64,000 nucleotides of DNA from JAIQFL01 sp035295745. Its GTDB lineage: Bacteria > Acidobacteriota > Terriglobia > Bryobacterales > Bryobacteraceae. The notes below the pieces were generated by a model. It had not been told where the DNA came from. It worked only from the letters and a program-made list of their open reading frames with translations, and did no database searches. Below are positions 36,201 through 45,877 of this stretch, piece by piece. Numbering within the stretch: position 1 is the first letter of the stretch; the number at the start of each line of letters is the position of its first letter. The stretch is from contig DATGIL010000021.1 of NCBI GenBank assembly GCA_035295745.1, positions 1 to 64,000 on the forward strand. The letters run 5' to 3'. The position numbers and the translations under genes were made by a program.

Positions 36201-39200
36201 TTGAAGAGGTCGTTGACCGTTTCTATTCTGTTTGTACTATTTGGCGCAATCGCGCTGAACGCTCAGCAATTGAGCGTGGATAAGTCAACCTTGAATTTTT
36301 CCGTCCAGGCCGGGGGCGCCGCAGTGACCCAGACGCTAAATGTGACCGGCTCCGGCGCATTCACCGCCCTTTCGGACGCGTCCTGGTTAAAAGTTAACCC
36401 GACGAATGGCTCGGCTCCCTCGGGACTGACAGTAATTGCCGACCCGACCGGCCTCGCGCCGAATGTCTATAACGGGGATGTCTTTATCTTCGGCTCGGGC
36501 TCCGGATCGAACCAGATCGACGTAAGAGTCACTCTTACTGTCAGCAGCATCTCGGTAAGTCCGACGTCTTTGTCTTTCGCTTACCAGATGGGCGCGAATC
36601 CTCCACCCAATCAGTCCATCGCGCTCTCAGGACCGCAGACTGGGTATACTGCTACGGTCAGCACTACTGGTAACTGGCTCCAAATATCAACCGGCGGAAG
36701 CACACCCGGCACCACGATCAGCGGCACTTCTCCCGGATCGATTACAGCCTCGGTGAACTTCAATGCGTTGGCAGTGCTGCCTCCCGGGACCGCGGGCGGA
36801 AGCATTATCATCACGCCGGTTACAGGCGTCGCTCCGATTACCATACCGGTCAGTGTGCAGGTTACTAATGCTCCTCCGGTGACGGTGAGCCCGAACTCGG
36901 TTTCGCTGGCCTATCAGATCGGCGGAAGCAATAACAACGCCTCGCAGACGATCAGCCTCTCCACCACTGGCATTCAGGGAATCCCGTTCACCGTGGTGCT
37001 TACGGCGGACTTCAATCCCTCGGGGCGCGTCTGGTTCACGGTTTCACCTCCCAGCGGCGGAACGATCCCAACCAACGGGAGTACACCTCTTACCATCGCT
37101 TATGACCCAACCGCCATCTTGCCTGCCCAATTAACACCTTACACGGGTAAAGTGACTTTGCAGACACCGGCGGGAACTCCTACGCAACAGGACATCCCAG
37201 TATCTCTGCTCGTTTCCAACTCTCCCTTGGTGAGCCTGTCCGCGAACACACTCAACTTCACCTACCAGCTCGCTACCGCCACTCCGGCAGCGCAAAACGT
37301 TACCGTGAACAGCACCAGCGGTGCGATCCCCCTGACCTTGGCCGCCTCCACCGCAAACAACAGCGGCAACTGGTTGACGGTACCGGCAACCGGCACCGCA
37401 GGCACGCCCTTCGCCGTCGGTGTGAATCCCACCGGGCTCGCTCCGGGGACGTACACCGGCACGATCACGGTGACTGCGAGTGGAGCCGGCAACAGCCCGC
37501 TGCAAATCGCGGTCACGCTCAAAGTAACCAACGACCCGGTGATCGTAATCTCGTCGAATGGCTGCTCTACGGGTACATTCAGCTCCTGTCCGATGACCTT
37601 CCCGGTGCAAATCGGACAAGCGCCGATTCCCTCCCAATTAATCCGCATCACCAGCAGCACCGGCGCGGCGCTCAATTACACCGCCACGGCGCAGGTGACC
37701 TCCTGCGGCGGGAACTGGCTCACACTGGCCGGTCCGACCTCGGGAACCACCGATGCCACGTTTAGCGCCACCGCGGTGGCGACGAATATCGCGGCAGGCA
37801 GCAAGTGCACCGGCACGATCTCGATCAGCGCGACCAATGCCTCAACCGGCGCCGCCGCACCTAACAGCCCCCTCCAGATTCCCGTGACGCTCTATGTCAG
37901 CAGCACGGCTCTGTTGGAGACAAGTCCCAGCGCGCTGACGTTCATGGGGCAGTTGAACGGCCCCACCACAGCGCAGCAGACCATCAATCTGTTCAGCACC
38001 AGTTCCACCGATGCGTTGACCTACACGGTTTCGACCACCACGGCAAACAACGGCACGTGGCTCTTCGTGAGCCCCTTGAATGGAACTGCGGCGGCTACCG
38101 GCAGTTCGCTTACGGTGCTGGCCTCGCCGGGTATCCTCTCGGCTGGAACCTATACCGGAGCGATCACGATCACGGCGACGGGTCCAGGCGGCGCGGCAGT
38201 AGCCGACAGCCCGGTGACCATCCCGGTGGTGTTCCAAGTGAACGCCGGCACCATCTCGGCCACCCCGACCACGCTCAACTTCACGCAGGTGGCGGGCGGG
38301 ACGGCGCCGACGGCGCAGACGGTTACGGTCTCCGGCGCGCCGAACGCGATCAATTACACGGTCACGGCTACCGCCGACAACGGTGGCACCTGGCTTACGG
38401 CGACCTCCGCGAACTCCAGCACCCCCGGGACGGTTTCGGTTTCGGCTAGTGCGGGAAGCCTCGCAGTCGGCACTTATAACGGCCACGTCACCATCACCGC
38501 AGCCACGCCTCCTGGGGCGTCGGGGAGTCCGATCACGATTCCCGTCACGCTCAACGTGGTGGCGGCGCAGACACTCACGGCCTCGCCCAACAATGTCAGC
38601 TTCAACTACATCACGGGCACGACGGTCCCGGCGAATCAAACGGTGACGGTCTCCTCCACGGGAGGAGCGGCTCCATTCACTGTGAAGGTCGATCAGGGCA
38701 CCGGAACCTGGTTAACGGTTACGCCCACCAGCGGCAACACTCCGGGCACACTGACGTTCGCGGCGAGCCCCACCGGACTCGCGGCGGGCAAGTACACGGC
38801 CACGGTGACGGTCAGTTCCACCTCGGCCTTGACTCCGGCGACGGTGACGGTGACTCTGACGGTCTCCACCCCAGTGCCGCCGTTGGTTACATCCATCAAC
38901 AACGCGGCGAGCTATGGAACAGCGGGGGTCTCGCCCGGAGAGAACATCGTAATCTTTGGCACTGGCCTCGGTCCTACGGCCCTGGTTGCCGGCACGGTGA
39001 CCAACGGCGTGTGGAATACCAGTGCAGGCGGTGTCTCGGTCACGTTCGACGGGGTGCCGGCTCCCGTTATCTACGCGTCGGCTCTGGCTACCAGCGTGAT
39101 GGTGCCGTACGGCGTGGCGGGCCGGGCTACAACGTCCGTACAGGTCTCCTATCAGGGCGTGCTTTCCACGCCGCTGACTTACAACGTGGTGCAAGCAGCG

Positions 39201-39581
39201 CCGGGCATCTATTCCCAGAATTCTTCGGGAACCGGGCCGGGCGCAATCTTGAACCAGGACAACAGCCTGAACGGCCCCGCGAAACCGGCAGCAGCTAACT
39301 CGGTGATCGCGGTCTATATGACAGGGGAAGGTCAGACGACTCCGGCTGGCACGGACGGCGCTCTGGCTACGACCTTGAATAAGCCGCAGCTGCAAGTTAC
39401 GGCTACTGTCGCCGGGATTCCCGCGACCGTCCAGTACGCTGGTTCGGCTCCTGGCGAGATCTACGGGGTCATGCAGGTGAATATTCAACTCCCCGCAAAC
39501 ACGCCATCCGGCCCACAACCGATTGTTATTAATGTGGGCAGTTTCAGTACACAGACTGGCATTACCGTGGCAGTCCAGTAA
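36201..39581 (+). CDS. Secreted BACON-repeat protein with TIGR03437-type C-terminus
   Basis: Exported protein of 1126 residues. After a signal peptide there are about nine to ten beta-sandwich repeats of roughly 90-100 residues with the BACON pattern (LSVDKSTLNFSVQAGG, then WLxVxPxxGxxPxxxxVxxxPxGLxxGTYxGxIxIT). The C-terminal 230 residues match the Solibacter-type TIGR03437 domain (INNAASYGTAGVSPGENIVI; FGTGLGP; YMTGEGQTTPAGTDG; PGEIYGVMQVNIQLP). Role unknown; adhesion to carbohydrate or mucin-like material is proposed for BACON domains. Translation probably begins at TTG 36201. A strong terminator follows. Confidence 0.88.
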   Translation: MKRSLTVSILFVLFGAIALNAQQLSVDKSTLNFSVQAGGAAVTQTLNVTGSGAFTALSDASWLKVNPTNGSAPSGLTVIADPTGLAPNVYNGDVFIFGSGSGSNQIDVRVTLTVSSISVSPTSLSFAYQMGANPPPNQSIALSGPQTGYTATVSTTGNWLQISTGGSTPGTTISGTSPGSITASVNFNALAVLPPGTAGGSIIITPVTGVAPITIPVSVQVTNAPPVTVSPNSVSLAYQIGGSNNNASQTISLSTTGIQGIPFTVVLTADFNPSGRVWFTVSPPSGGTIPTNGSTPLTIAYDPTAILPAQLTPYTGKVTLQTPAGTPTQQDIPVSLLVSNSPLVSLSANTLNFTYQLATATPAAQNVTVNSTSGAIPLTLAASTANNSGNWLTVPATGTAGTPFAVGVNPTGLAPGTYTGTITVTASGAGNSPLQIAVTLKVTNDPVIVISSNGCSTGTFSSCPMTFPVQIGQAPIPSQLIRITSSTGAALNYTATAQVTSCGGNWLTLAGPTSGTTDATFSATAVATNIAAGSKCTGTISISATNASTGAAAPNSPLQIPVTLYVSSTALLETSPSALTFMGQLNGPTTAQQTINLFSTSSTDALTYTVSTTTANNGTWLFVSPLNGTAAATGSSLTVLASPGILSAGTYTGAITITATGPGGAAVADSPVTIPVVFQVNAGTISATPTTLNFTQVAGGTAPTAQTVTVSGAPNAINYTVTATADNGGTWLTATSANSSTPGTVSVSASAGSLAVGTYNGHVTITAATPPGASGSPITIPVTLNVVAAQTLTASPNNVSFNYITGTTVPANQTVTVSSTGGAAPFTVKVDQGTGTWLTVTPTSGNTPGTLTFAASPTGLAAGKYTATVTVSSTSALTPATVTVTLTVSTPVPPLVTSINNAASYGTAGVSPGENIVIFGTGLGPTALVAGTVTNGVWNTSAGGVSVTFDGVPAPVIYASALATSVMVPYGVAGRATTSVQVSYQGVLSTPLTYNVVQAAPGIYSQNSSGTGPGAILNQDNSLNGPAKPAAANSVIAVYMTGEGQTTPAGTDGALATTLNKPQLQVTATVAGIPATVQYAGSAPGEIYGVMQVNIQLPANTPSGPQPIVINVGSFSTQTGITVAVQ

Positions 39582-39608
39582 GCAAGCAGGTTGATTTCCT
39601 TCTTCAGA

Positions 39609-39640
39609 CGCCGGCGGAAACCCCGCCGGCGTTTTCTTTT
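39609..39640 (+). terminator. Rho-independent terminator
   Basis: A perfect 9-bp stem CGCCGGCGG / CCGCCGGCG (39609-39617 and 39623-39631) with a 5-base loop is followed by TTTTCTTTT. It begins 27 bases after the BACON-repeat gene stop and is the clearest intrinsic terminator in the window. Confidence 0.92.
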
Positions 39641-39712
39641 GTGGTGAACGTGTGGGATAAGTGAAATCAAGACAGCAACGTCGAGTAACTCGCCACGGTG
39701 CTGAAGTTGGTG

Positions 39713-39770
39713 CGCGCCCGAAAAGCGTCGACAGGATTGTCGACGCGGCAAACAGGAGTGTTCGCGCCAC
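39713..39770 (+). repeat. Two-hairpin dispersed element, copy B
   Basis: Hairpin 1 is a perfect 9-bp stem GCGTCGACA / TGTCGACGC with loop GGAT (39725-39746); hairpin 2 is GCAAACA / TGTTCGC with loop GGAG and one mismatch. It lies between two convergent genes, so it is not needed as a promoter element here. Confidence 0.85.
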
Positions 39771-39799
39771 GAGCGCACACGAAAGGGGGACGGAGACGG

Positions 39800-41470
39800 T
39801 CAGTTGCCGCTGAAGTTCGTCAGCACGATGAAGATGCCGGCGAACACGACCACTGCAAAAGCCGCCGTGATCGCGAGTTGAGTGTATGTGAGCCCGGCGA
39901 TGGAGTCCTTATGGGCGACGACGGTTTCCTGTGTGGGAAGAGGCTTGGCCATGGCGGCCTCGCGGGTCTTCGGATCGTGAATCTCCGCCGGAAGCATATC
40001 CATCTTATGCAGCTTCACGGAACGCACCATGTAGCCGAAGGTCTGATTGTGCGTCAAGATCTGGCGAAACTTGCCGGGATCGTCAAAAACCACTACCAGA
40101 TCACCGGTCTTCAGGCGGGCCAATGGCGCCGATTTCAGGTCAGGCTGATCGTACACGGTCGCGTCTCCCAAAAGGCGATGGACACGACCCATCGGGCTGC
40201 CAGTGGTCAGCACCGAGAGTTCGTCCTGCCCCATCGAGTCGGCGGTTCCCGGTGTTTTCAGAGCGGGATGGTCCCGGCCAAAATCGCGGCCTACGCGGGC
40301 GGCCTCTTCGAGCACTGAGATCGGAACACCGCCGTTGAACTCCATCAGCCGGTTGATGCGGGTCTCGATGGGCGGGTGTGTCGCGAGCACGTTGCCGCGG
40401 AACAGACTCATCAGGCCCTCTACCTGGGCGGGGTCGGAAAAATACAGATGCGAGATCAGTCCGTTCGCGCCGGGCAGTGCCGATCCACAGCCGCGGATCT
40501 TCGCCAAAGCGCGCAGAAGGCCTTCGGGATAGCGCGTCAGGAGTGCGGCGTCCGCATCCGCCTGAAATTCGCGGCTTCTGGAGATGGCCGCTCGAATGGC
40601 CGCCGCCAAGACAGGCGCGATGAAGAAGACATACACGTAAATCGGGGCGAGCGCCAGGGTGTACGGGACGCGGAAGCGGCCGCCGGCGGGGCTCCAGGTG
40701 TTCGTGGATTGCCGGCGCGCCTGCAGATAGCGCTGCCGCATCAGATAGGGAAGGCGCAAAAAGATCGCGATGCTGGTGACAATCGTATTGAGGCGCGTGT
40801 CGCGATTTCCAATGTGCGACATCTCGTGCGCCAGGACGCCTTCCAGTTCGCGATGTTCGAGCAGCGCCAAGAGTCCATGAGTGACAGCCACCACCGATCG
40901 CGAGGGGTCCATACCGGCGGCAAAAGCATTGGGAACGGGCGAATCGATCACGTACAGTTTGGGCACGGGAAGACCGGCGCCGATAGAAAGATTCTCGAGG
41001 AGGCGTTTCGCCTCTGCCTCGGCCGGGCCCGCGGGACGGGCCCCGCACATCGCCAGCACCTGGGACGTGGGTGAGGATGCCAGGCTCCAGAACATCAGAC
41101 CCAGAACACCCATTAAGCCGAATGCGAAGACAATTGTTACCTTCCACTGCAGAATCTCGTTCTCGACGCGGGTGCGGTGAATCTTGGCGAGATCGGCCTC
41201 GATTTCGCGCTCCACAGCACTATCGTATTCGGTGCGAACGCTTCCGGGCGGCGGTTGGGCAGCCAGCGACTTCTGCAGCCGTTCGTCGATGTCTGAGCTG
41301 ATTACGTGGTGGCCGAGCTGTGACAGTGTCCACTGTGCGGCCAGGTAGCTGAGTCCGGCTATGAAGGGGACGATAGACAGGATCGCTATAGCCACCAAGA
41401 ACACCGTCTTGCGGCGATTCTGTGCGATCCGATCGTAAACCAGTACGGATTGTGTCACGGTCGGCGTCAT
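39800..41470 (-). CDS. M48-family (HtpX-like) membrane metalloprotease
   Basis: Protein of 556 residues. Membrane segments at about 22-47 and 110-132 precede the M48 domain with zinc motif HEMSH (His215, Glu216, His219) and a third ligand Glu in SREFQADADA. A further hydrophobic region lies near 265-290, and a C-terminal membrane segment near 528-550. The extra C-terminal 150 residues (SH3-like strands) are longer than in HtpX. Such proteases degrade misfolded membrane proteins. It begins 2 bases after the LemA gene; LemA-M48 pairs recur in bacteria. Confidence 0.9.
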   Translation of the reverse strand: MTPTVTQSVLVYDRIAQNRRKTVFLVAIAILSIVPFIAGLSYLAAQWTLSQLGHHVISSDIDERLQKSLAAQPPPGSVRTEYDSAVEREIEADLAKIHRTRVENEILQWKVTIVFAFGLMGVLGLMFWSLASSPTSQVLAMCGARPAGPAEAEAKRLLENLSIGAGLPVPKLYVIDSPVPNAFAAGMDPSRSVVAVTHGLLALLEHRELEGVLAHEMSHIGNRDTRLNTIVTSIAIFLRLPYLMRQRYLQARRQSTNTWSPAGGRFRVPYTLALAPIYVYVFFIAPVLAAAIRAAISRSREFQADADAALLTRYPEGLLRALAKIRGCGSALPGANGLISHLYFSDPAQVEGLMSLFRGNVLATHPPIETRINRLMEFNGGVPISVLEEAARVGRDFGRDHPALKTPGTADSMGQDELSVLTTGSPMGRVHRLLGDATVYDQPDLKSAPLARLKTGDLVVVFDDPGKFRQILTHNQTFGYMVRSVKLHKMDMLPAEIHDPKTREAAMAKPLPTQETVVAHKDSIAGLTYTQLAITAAFAVVVFAGIFIVLTNFSGN

Positions 41471-41472
41471 AT

Positions 41473-42078
41473 TCAGACCTTCGCGAAGTTCACCTGAATG
41501 TCTTCGTTGACACTGGGTTCAGCAGTAAAGAAGGTTACCGGCTCAAAGCGGAACCAACTGGCCAGCATGTTCGCCGGAAAGGTTTGGATGCGGGTGTTGT
41601 ACGACATCGCATTCTGGTTGTAAAACTGGCGGGCGTAGGCGATCTTCTCTTCGGTGTCCGCCAGTTCTTCCTGAAGCTGTGAGAAGTTTCCCGCGGCCTT
41701 GAGCGCGGGATAATTCTCCGCGACCGCCATCAGGCGTCCGAGCGCCTGGGTCAGGATTCCGTCAGCAGCGGCAGAAGCCGCCGGGCCTGAAGCCTTGGCC
41801 AAAGCGCCACGGGCTTGAGCCACCTCCGAGAAGACCTCATGCTCGTGAGTCGCGTAGCCGCGCACGGTTTGTACCAGATTCGGAATCAGGCTGGCGCGAC
41901 GTTTCAATTGCACATCGATTCCGGACCAAGCCTCGCGCGTGCGGACTCGCGCTCGGACTAACTGGTTGTAAAGAGAGATCGTAAAAAGGATCATCAGCGC
42001 TGTCAGAGCGACCGGAATCATCGCCATGAAGATCGCTGACGTCCTGGCAGCCTGCAGCAGCAGTAAAGCAGTCAGCAT
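41473..42078 (-). CDS. LemA-family protein
   Basis: Protein of up to 201 residues with an N-terminal membrane segment (MIPVALTALMILFTISLYNQ) and the LemA helical domain: NQLVRARVRTREAWSGIDVQLKRR is the family signature. The M at residue 20 (42021) fits the usual family start better than ATG 42078, which adds 19 residues; neither has a clear RBS. LemA proteins are membrane-bound helical bundles of unclear function, often beside M48 peptidases as here. Confidence 0.9.
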   Translation of the reverse strand: MLTALLLLQAARTSAIFMAMIPVALTALMILFTISLYNQLVRARVRTREAWSGIDVQLKRRASLIPNLVQTVRGYATHEHEVFSEVAQARGALAKASGPAASAAADGILTQALGRLMAVAENYPALKAAGNFSQLQEELADTEEKIAYARQFYNQNAMSYNTRIQTFPANMLASWFRFEPVTFFTAEPSVNEDIQVNFAKV

Positions 42079-42234
42079 AGTGGAGAGCCGTCTCTTTCGT
42101 GAACGGGTTCAGCCAAGATGTTGACCTGAATCTAGGGAATTGTCTTTACTCCTCTTGGTTAGTAATCGACGCTAACCTATGGCAAATATGGGGATTTGCA
42201 GCCTGCGGGCACGCCGCGGAGCGGCTTGGTGTAC

Positions 42235-42270
42235 TTATAGCCACGGCAAATATACACATAGTGGCTATAA
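42235..42270 (+). promoter_or_regulatory. Perfect 10-bp inverted repeat, likely PadR operator
   Basis: TTATAGCCAC (42235-42244) and its exact reverse complement GTGGCTATAA (42261-42270) are separated by 16 bases. The right arm covers five of six bases of the -10 box (TATAAT, 42266-42271) of the padR-ADOP operon. PadR proteins are usually autorepressors binding dyads at their own promoter, so this is the natural operator candidate. Confidence 0.7.
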
Positions 42271-42271
42271 T
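42266..42271 (+). promoter_or_regulatory. Consensus -10 box (TATAAT) eight bases before the padR ATG
   Basis: TATAAT is a perfect -10 hexamer preceded by GGC. With the ATG at 42280, transcription would start within one or two bases of the start codon. No Shine-Dalgarno is present in GAGAAGCG beyond a weak GAGAAG. Confidence 0.65.
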
Positions 42272-42279
42272 GAGAAGCG

Positions 42280-42645
42280 ATGACGAAATCCGACCTTCCC
42301 GATCCGGCTTCCCTCTTGCCTCTGCCCGAGGCGACCTTCCACATCCTGCTGGCGGTTTCCGACGCCGACCGGCACGGTTACGCCATTATTCAGGACGTCG
42401 CCGTGCGCACCGGCGGCCAACTCAAGCTGAGTGCCGGAACCCTCTATCGCTCCATCGCGCGCATGATGGAGCAGGGGCTGATTCTCGAAACTCGCGAACG
42501 TCCCGCGCCCGATCAGGATGACGAGCGCCGGCGGTATTACCGGATTACGCCATACGGACGCGAGGTGGCGCAGGCAGAGGTCCGGCGGTTGGCGCAATTG
42601 CTCGACCTGGCGCAGGCCAGCGGATTTGTCACGGGGAGGGCGTGA
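42280..42645 (+). CDS. PadR-family transcriptional regulator
   Basis: DNA-binding protein of 121 residues with the PadR winged helix: LPEATFHILLAVSDADRHGYAI, QLKLSAGTLYRSIARMMEQGLI and RRYYRITPYGREV. The short C-terminal helix serves dimerisation. It overlaps the ADOP permease gene by TGATG, an arrangement frequent in Acidobacteria, and presumably represses its own operon through the dyad at 42235-42270. The ligand is unknown. Confidence 0.93.
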   Translation: MTKSDLPDPASLLPLPEATFHILLAVSDADRHGYAIIQDVAVRTGGQLKLSAGTLYRSIARMMEQGLILETRERPAPDQDDERRRYYRITPYGREVAQAEVRRLAQLLDLAQASGFVTGRA

Positions 42646-45239
42646 TGCGATTTTTCCGGCTGCTGCTGCATTTGTACCCGGCGTCGTTTCGCTCGGAATA
42701 TGAAGACGAACTCGCAGAGGTCTTCGCACGGCGTCTTCGCGACGCATCGTGGTGGGGATCCCGCTTGGGAGTCGCTCTGGACGCGTTCGTCGACACGGTC
42801 TCGAACGCCGCGGCCGTGCATTGCGACATCCTGTGGCAGGACGTTCGCTTCGCCATGCGGGTCTTGGTGCGGGCGCCGGGATTCACGTCGACCGCGATCG
42901 TAGTTTCGGCGCTGGGCATCGGGGCCAGCACCGCGGCGTTCACGGTGACCGACCACGTGCTGATTCGCCCTCTCCCGTTCCGCGATCCGGCCCGCCTCGT
43001 GAAAGTCTGGGAGGATCAATCTCCCAATGGGCCACCCGAGTTGGAGCCTTCCCCGGCAAACTATCGCGACTGGAAGCGAACCAACCACACATTCGATGAG
43101 TTGGCGGCGTACAGCGGGCTGGCGGCGAACATCAGGGGGAACGGCGAACCCGAGCGGCTGGAAGGGGCATTGGTCACCGCCGGCCTGTTTCCCATGCTGG
43201 GGGTCCGGCCCGCGTTCGGACGGATATTCAGCGAGGAGGATGACCGGCCCGAAGCGCCTGCCACGCTTCTGCTGAGCACGGGCCTCTGGAAACGGCGATT
43301 TGGCGCCGACCCTGGCATCCTGGGCCGCAAGGTGATTCTGGACGACCTCCCTTATGTCGTGATCGGTGTGATGCGGGAGGATCTGCATTTTCCCTATCGT
43401 GGGACTCAGTTTTGGGTGCCGGCCCGCTTCAACGAGGCAGCGTACGCAGACCGCAGTGACAACTACCTGAACGTCATCGGACGGTTACGGCCGGGTATGT
43501 CGATCGCGCAGTCACAATCGGAGATGCAGGTGGTGGCAAGGCAGTTGGAGCAGACCTACCCCAAAGAAAATCTCCACTTGAAGATCGCCGTGGAATCGAT
43601 GCGCGACGATGTGTCGAAGAAATCGCGAATGTTGCTGATGGCGATGCTGGGCGCGGCGTTCTGCGTGCTGCTGATCGCTTGCGCGAATCTCGCGAATCTG
43701 CTGCTGGCGCGCGCGCTGTCCCGCCGCAAGGAACTGGCGGTACGGACCGCGCTGGGCGTGGGTCGCGAGCGGATGGTGCGGCAGCTATTGACCGAGAGCT
43801 GTATTCTTGCCTTCGCGGGCGGCTCTCTGGGAGTGCTGTTGGCGTTCAGCGCCCTGCCGCTATTGGCCAGGCTGGTGCCCAATGGGCTGCCGATCGCCGA
43901 GGTGCCGGCGGTGGACCTGCGAGTATTGGGCTTCGCGGCTGGCATTGCCTTGCTCACAGGGATCGGGTTTGGCGTGCTTCCGTCCTTGCGTGCGTGTGGG
44001 AGTGTGGATTTCGCAGGTTTGCGGGAGGGCTCCCGCGGCGGCGTGGGCGGACGCAAGGAGCGGCTGCGCACAGCGCTGGTCACGGCGGAGGTGGCGGGAT
44101 CGGTGGTGCTGTTGGTCTCGGCGGGTTTGCTGATTCGCGCCTTGTGGCACATCGAGACCACCGACCCCGGCTTTCGCGCCGCGGGAGTACTCACGATGCG
44201 TACGGTGCTCCCGGTGCCCAAGTATGCGAGCGGGGCGCGAAGGAACCAGTTTTACTCTCAGGTGCTGGCGGAGGCAAAGGCACTGCCCGGCGTTTCGGGC
44301 GCAGCGTACGCCAGCTTTCTGCCCATCGTCTTCGGCGGCGGAATCTGGCATGTGACGGCAGAGGGCGGGCCGCCCGAGAACGTCACCCCGCGCGACACCA
44401 GCCTGCGATTCATTACCCCGGGGTACTTCGCCGCAATGGGAATTCCGTTGCGGCTGGGCCGCGACGTTGCGGAATCCGATCAGCCGGAGAGCAACAAGGT
44501 GGCGGTGGTCAGCGAGTCGTTCGTCCGCAGGTATTGGCCTGGCCAGAATCCGATCGGAAGGCATTTTTCCATCGCCAACGCGGTGCGCGAAGTAGTGGCC
44601 GTGGCGGGCGATGTGAAGGTGCGCGGTTTGGAGCGATTCAGCGAGCCGCAGGTCTACCTTCCTTACCGGCAGCGCCCGGACAATGCCCTCGCGTTTTATG
44701 CTCCGAATGAACTGGTGGTCAGATCGACGGCCGACCCAAGCGTCCTGGTGTCGCCTCTCCGCCAGATTATCGGAAAGGCAGACCCCGAACAGCCCATTTC
44801 GGCAGTGCGCACACTGTCGGAGATTGTGGAGATGGATACGGCGTCGCGCGCCGTCCAGGTGCGAGTGTTGGGCGCGTTTGCGGCGATCGCGTTTCTGTTG
44901 GCGGGGATCGGGCTGTACGGCCTGTTGTCGTATGCGGTATTCAGCCGGTCTCAGGAGTTTGGAGTCCGCATGGCGTTGGGCGCGCAACGCCGCAGGATCG
45001 TCGCAATGGTCGTACGCGATGGCGCGCGGCTGGCATTGGCGGGCGTGATCCCCGGAGTGTGTCTCGCGTACGTAGCCGCGCGCAGTATGTCAGCGCTACT
45101 GGCAGACGTCAATCCGGCGGATGGCGCGACGTTTGCGAGCGCCGTGACGTTGTGCCTCGTCATGACCTTGGCGGGCAGCCTGCTACCGGCGGTGCGAGCG
45201 GTTCGGCTCGATCCCACGCGCGTCATGCGATCGGAGTGA
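42645..45239 (+). CDS. ADOP-type ABC transporter permease (MacB/FtsX-like)
   Basis: Protein of 864 residues of the acidobacterial duplicated orphan permease group. A short N-terminal helical segment (MRFFRLLLHLYPASFRSEYE) is followed by two MacB-periplasmic/FtsX units: first membrane helix near 75-95 (TAIVVSALGIGASTAAF), periplasmic domain, helices near 330-450 (LLMAMLGAAFCVLLIACANLANLLLAR), then a second unit with helices near 480-500 and three near 740-855 (AFAAIAFLLAGIGLYGLLSYAV). No ATPase gene is adjacent, as usual for ADOP. Substrate unknown. GGGGAGGG precedes the ATG. Confidence 0.92.
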   Translation: MRFFRLLLHLYPASFRSEYEDELAEVFARRLRDASWWGSRLGVALDAFVDTVSNAAAVHCDILWQDVRFAMRVLVRAPGFTSTAIVVSALGIGASTAAFTVTDHVLIRPLPFRDPARLVKVWEDQSPNGPPELEPSPANYRDWKRTNHTFDELAAYSGLAANIRGNGEPERLEGALVTAGLFPMLGVRPAFGRIFSEEDDRPEAPATLLLSTGLWKRRFGADPGILGRKVILDDLPYVVIGVMREDLHFPYRGTQFWVPARFNEAAYADRSDNYLNVIGRLRPGMSIAQSQSEMQVVARQLEQTYPKENLHLKIAVESMRDDVSKKSRMLLMAMLGAAFCVLLIACANLANLLLARALSRRKELAVRTALGVGRERMVRQLLTESCILAFAGGSLGVLLAFSALPLLARLVPNGLPIAEVPAVDLRVLGFAAGIALLTGIGFGVLPSLRACGSVDFAGLREGSRGGVGGRKERLRTALVTAEVAGSVVLLVSAGLLIRALWHIETTDPGFRAAGVLTMRTVLPVPKYASGARRNQFYSQVLAEAKALPGVSGAAYASFLPIVFGGGIWHVTAEGGPPENVTPRDTSLRFITPGYFAAMGIPLRLGRDVAESDQPESNKVAVVSESFVRRYWPGQNPIGRHFSIANAVREVVAVAGDVKVRGLERFSEPQVYLPYRQRPDNALAFYAPNELVVRSTADPSVLVSPLRQIIGKADPEQPISAVRTLSEIVEMDTASRAVQVRVLGAFAAIAFLLAGIGLYGLLSYAVFSRSQEFGVRMALGAQRRRIVAMVVRDGARLALAGVIPGVCLAYVAARSMSALLADVNPADGATFASAVTLCLVMTLAGSLLPAVRAVRLDPTRVMRSE

Positions 45240-45247
45240 TCGTAGAG

Positions 45248-45799
45248 TTACTTTGCGCTTTCCACGAATTCGTACCGATCGCCCTTCCATTGGAACAAGT
45301 AGGTGTCGGTGGGCACGCTTCTCTGGAAGGGATCATTCTGTATCCGGACCTCTAGAACGATCCCGCCTTCGGGCGTGCCGTGGGCGTTTACGGAACCTTT
45401 GCAGATCCCGCGAGATTTGGTGTCACCGCTCAGTCCGAATATCGGGTCCGGCACTTTGGTGAGTGTCCAGACCTCTTTGAACGTGTCGCCGCTGCGTTCC
45501 ACCACGTGGACGCGAGTGCATGTTCCGTTCTGCCGCTCCACCAGCAGGATCTGATGGCGCACCTTGAGGGAATCGGCGTCGAGATTCAGAAGGCGAGATC
45601 CGTCGGTGTTGTCGTTGATGCCTGCGAACATGCGGATGGCGCGAACATCGCTGACGGGAAGTCCAGTCTTCTGCGCCCACGACTGATCTTCGCGCTGGTG
45701 TTGGCTCAGAATGTAGTCTTCGTGGAATGCCCGATCCGTCTGCCCAAACGAGACGGCGGAGGAAAACAGCAAAGCGATCAGAACAGGCTTCACGGCCAT
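45248..45799 (-). CDS. Small secreted protein, unknown function
   Basis: Protein of 183 residues with signal peptide MAVKPVLIALLFSSAVSFGQ. The rest is a mixed alpha/beta sequence (SVPTDTYLFQWKGDRYEFVE at the end) with two Cys, no known motif. ATG 45799 is chosen because it puts the signal peptide at the N-terminus; the frame extends to 45994 through the dispersed repeat, which is not coding. Convergent with the ADOP gene, stop codons 8 bases apart. Confidence 0.75.
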   Translation of the reverse strand: MAVKPVLIALLFSSAVSFGQTDRAFHEDYILSQHQREDQSWAQKTGLPVSDVRAIRMFAGINDNTDGSRLLNLDADSLKVRHQILLVERQNGTCTRVHVVERSGDTFKEVWTLTKVPDPIFGLSGDTKSRGICKGSVNAHGTPEGGIVLEVRIQNDPFQRSVPTDTYLFQWKGDRYEFVESAK

Positions 45800-45877
45800 C
45801 AATATAACACCGCGAGAGAATGCATTAGAATGGCAGGGTGCGTGCGCAGACTCGACAGGGCCGACTTGGCGGCCCCC

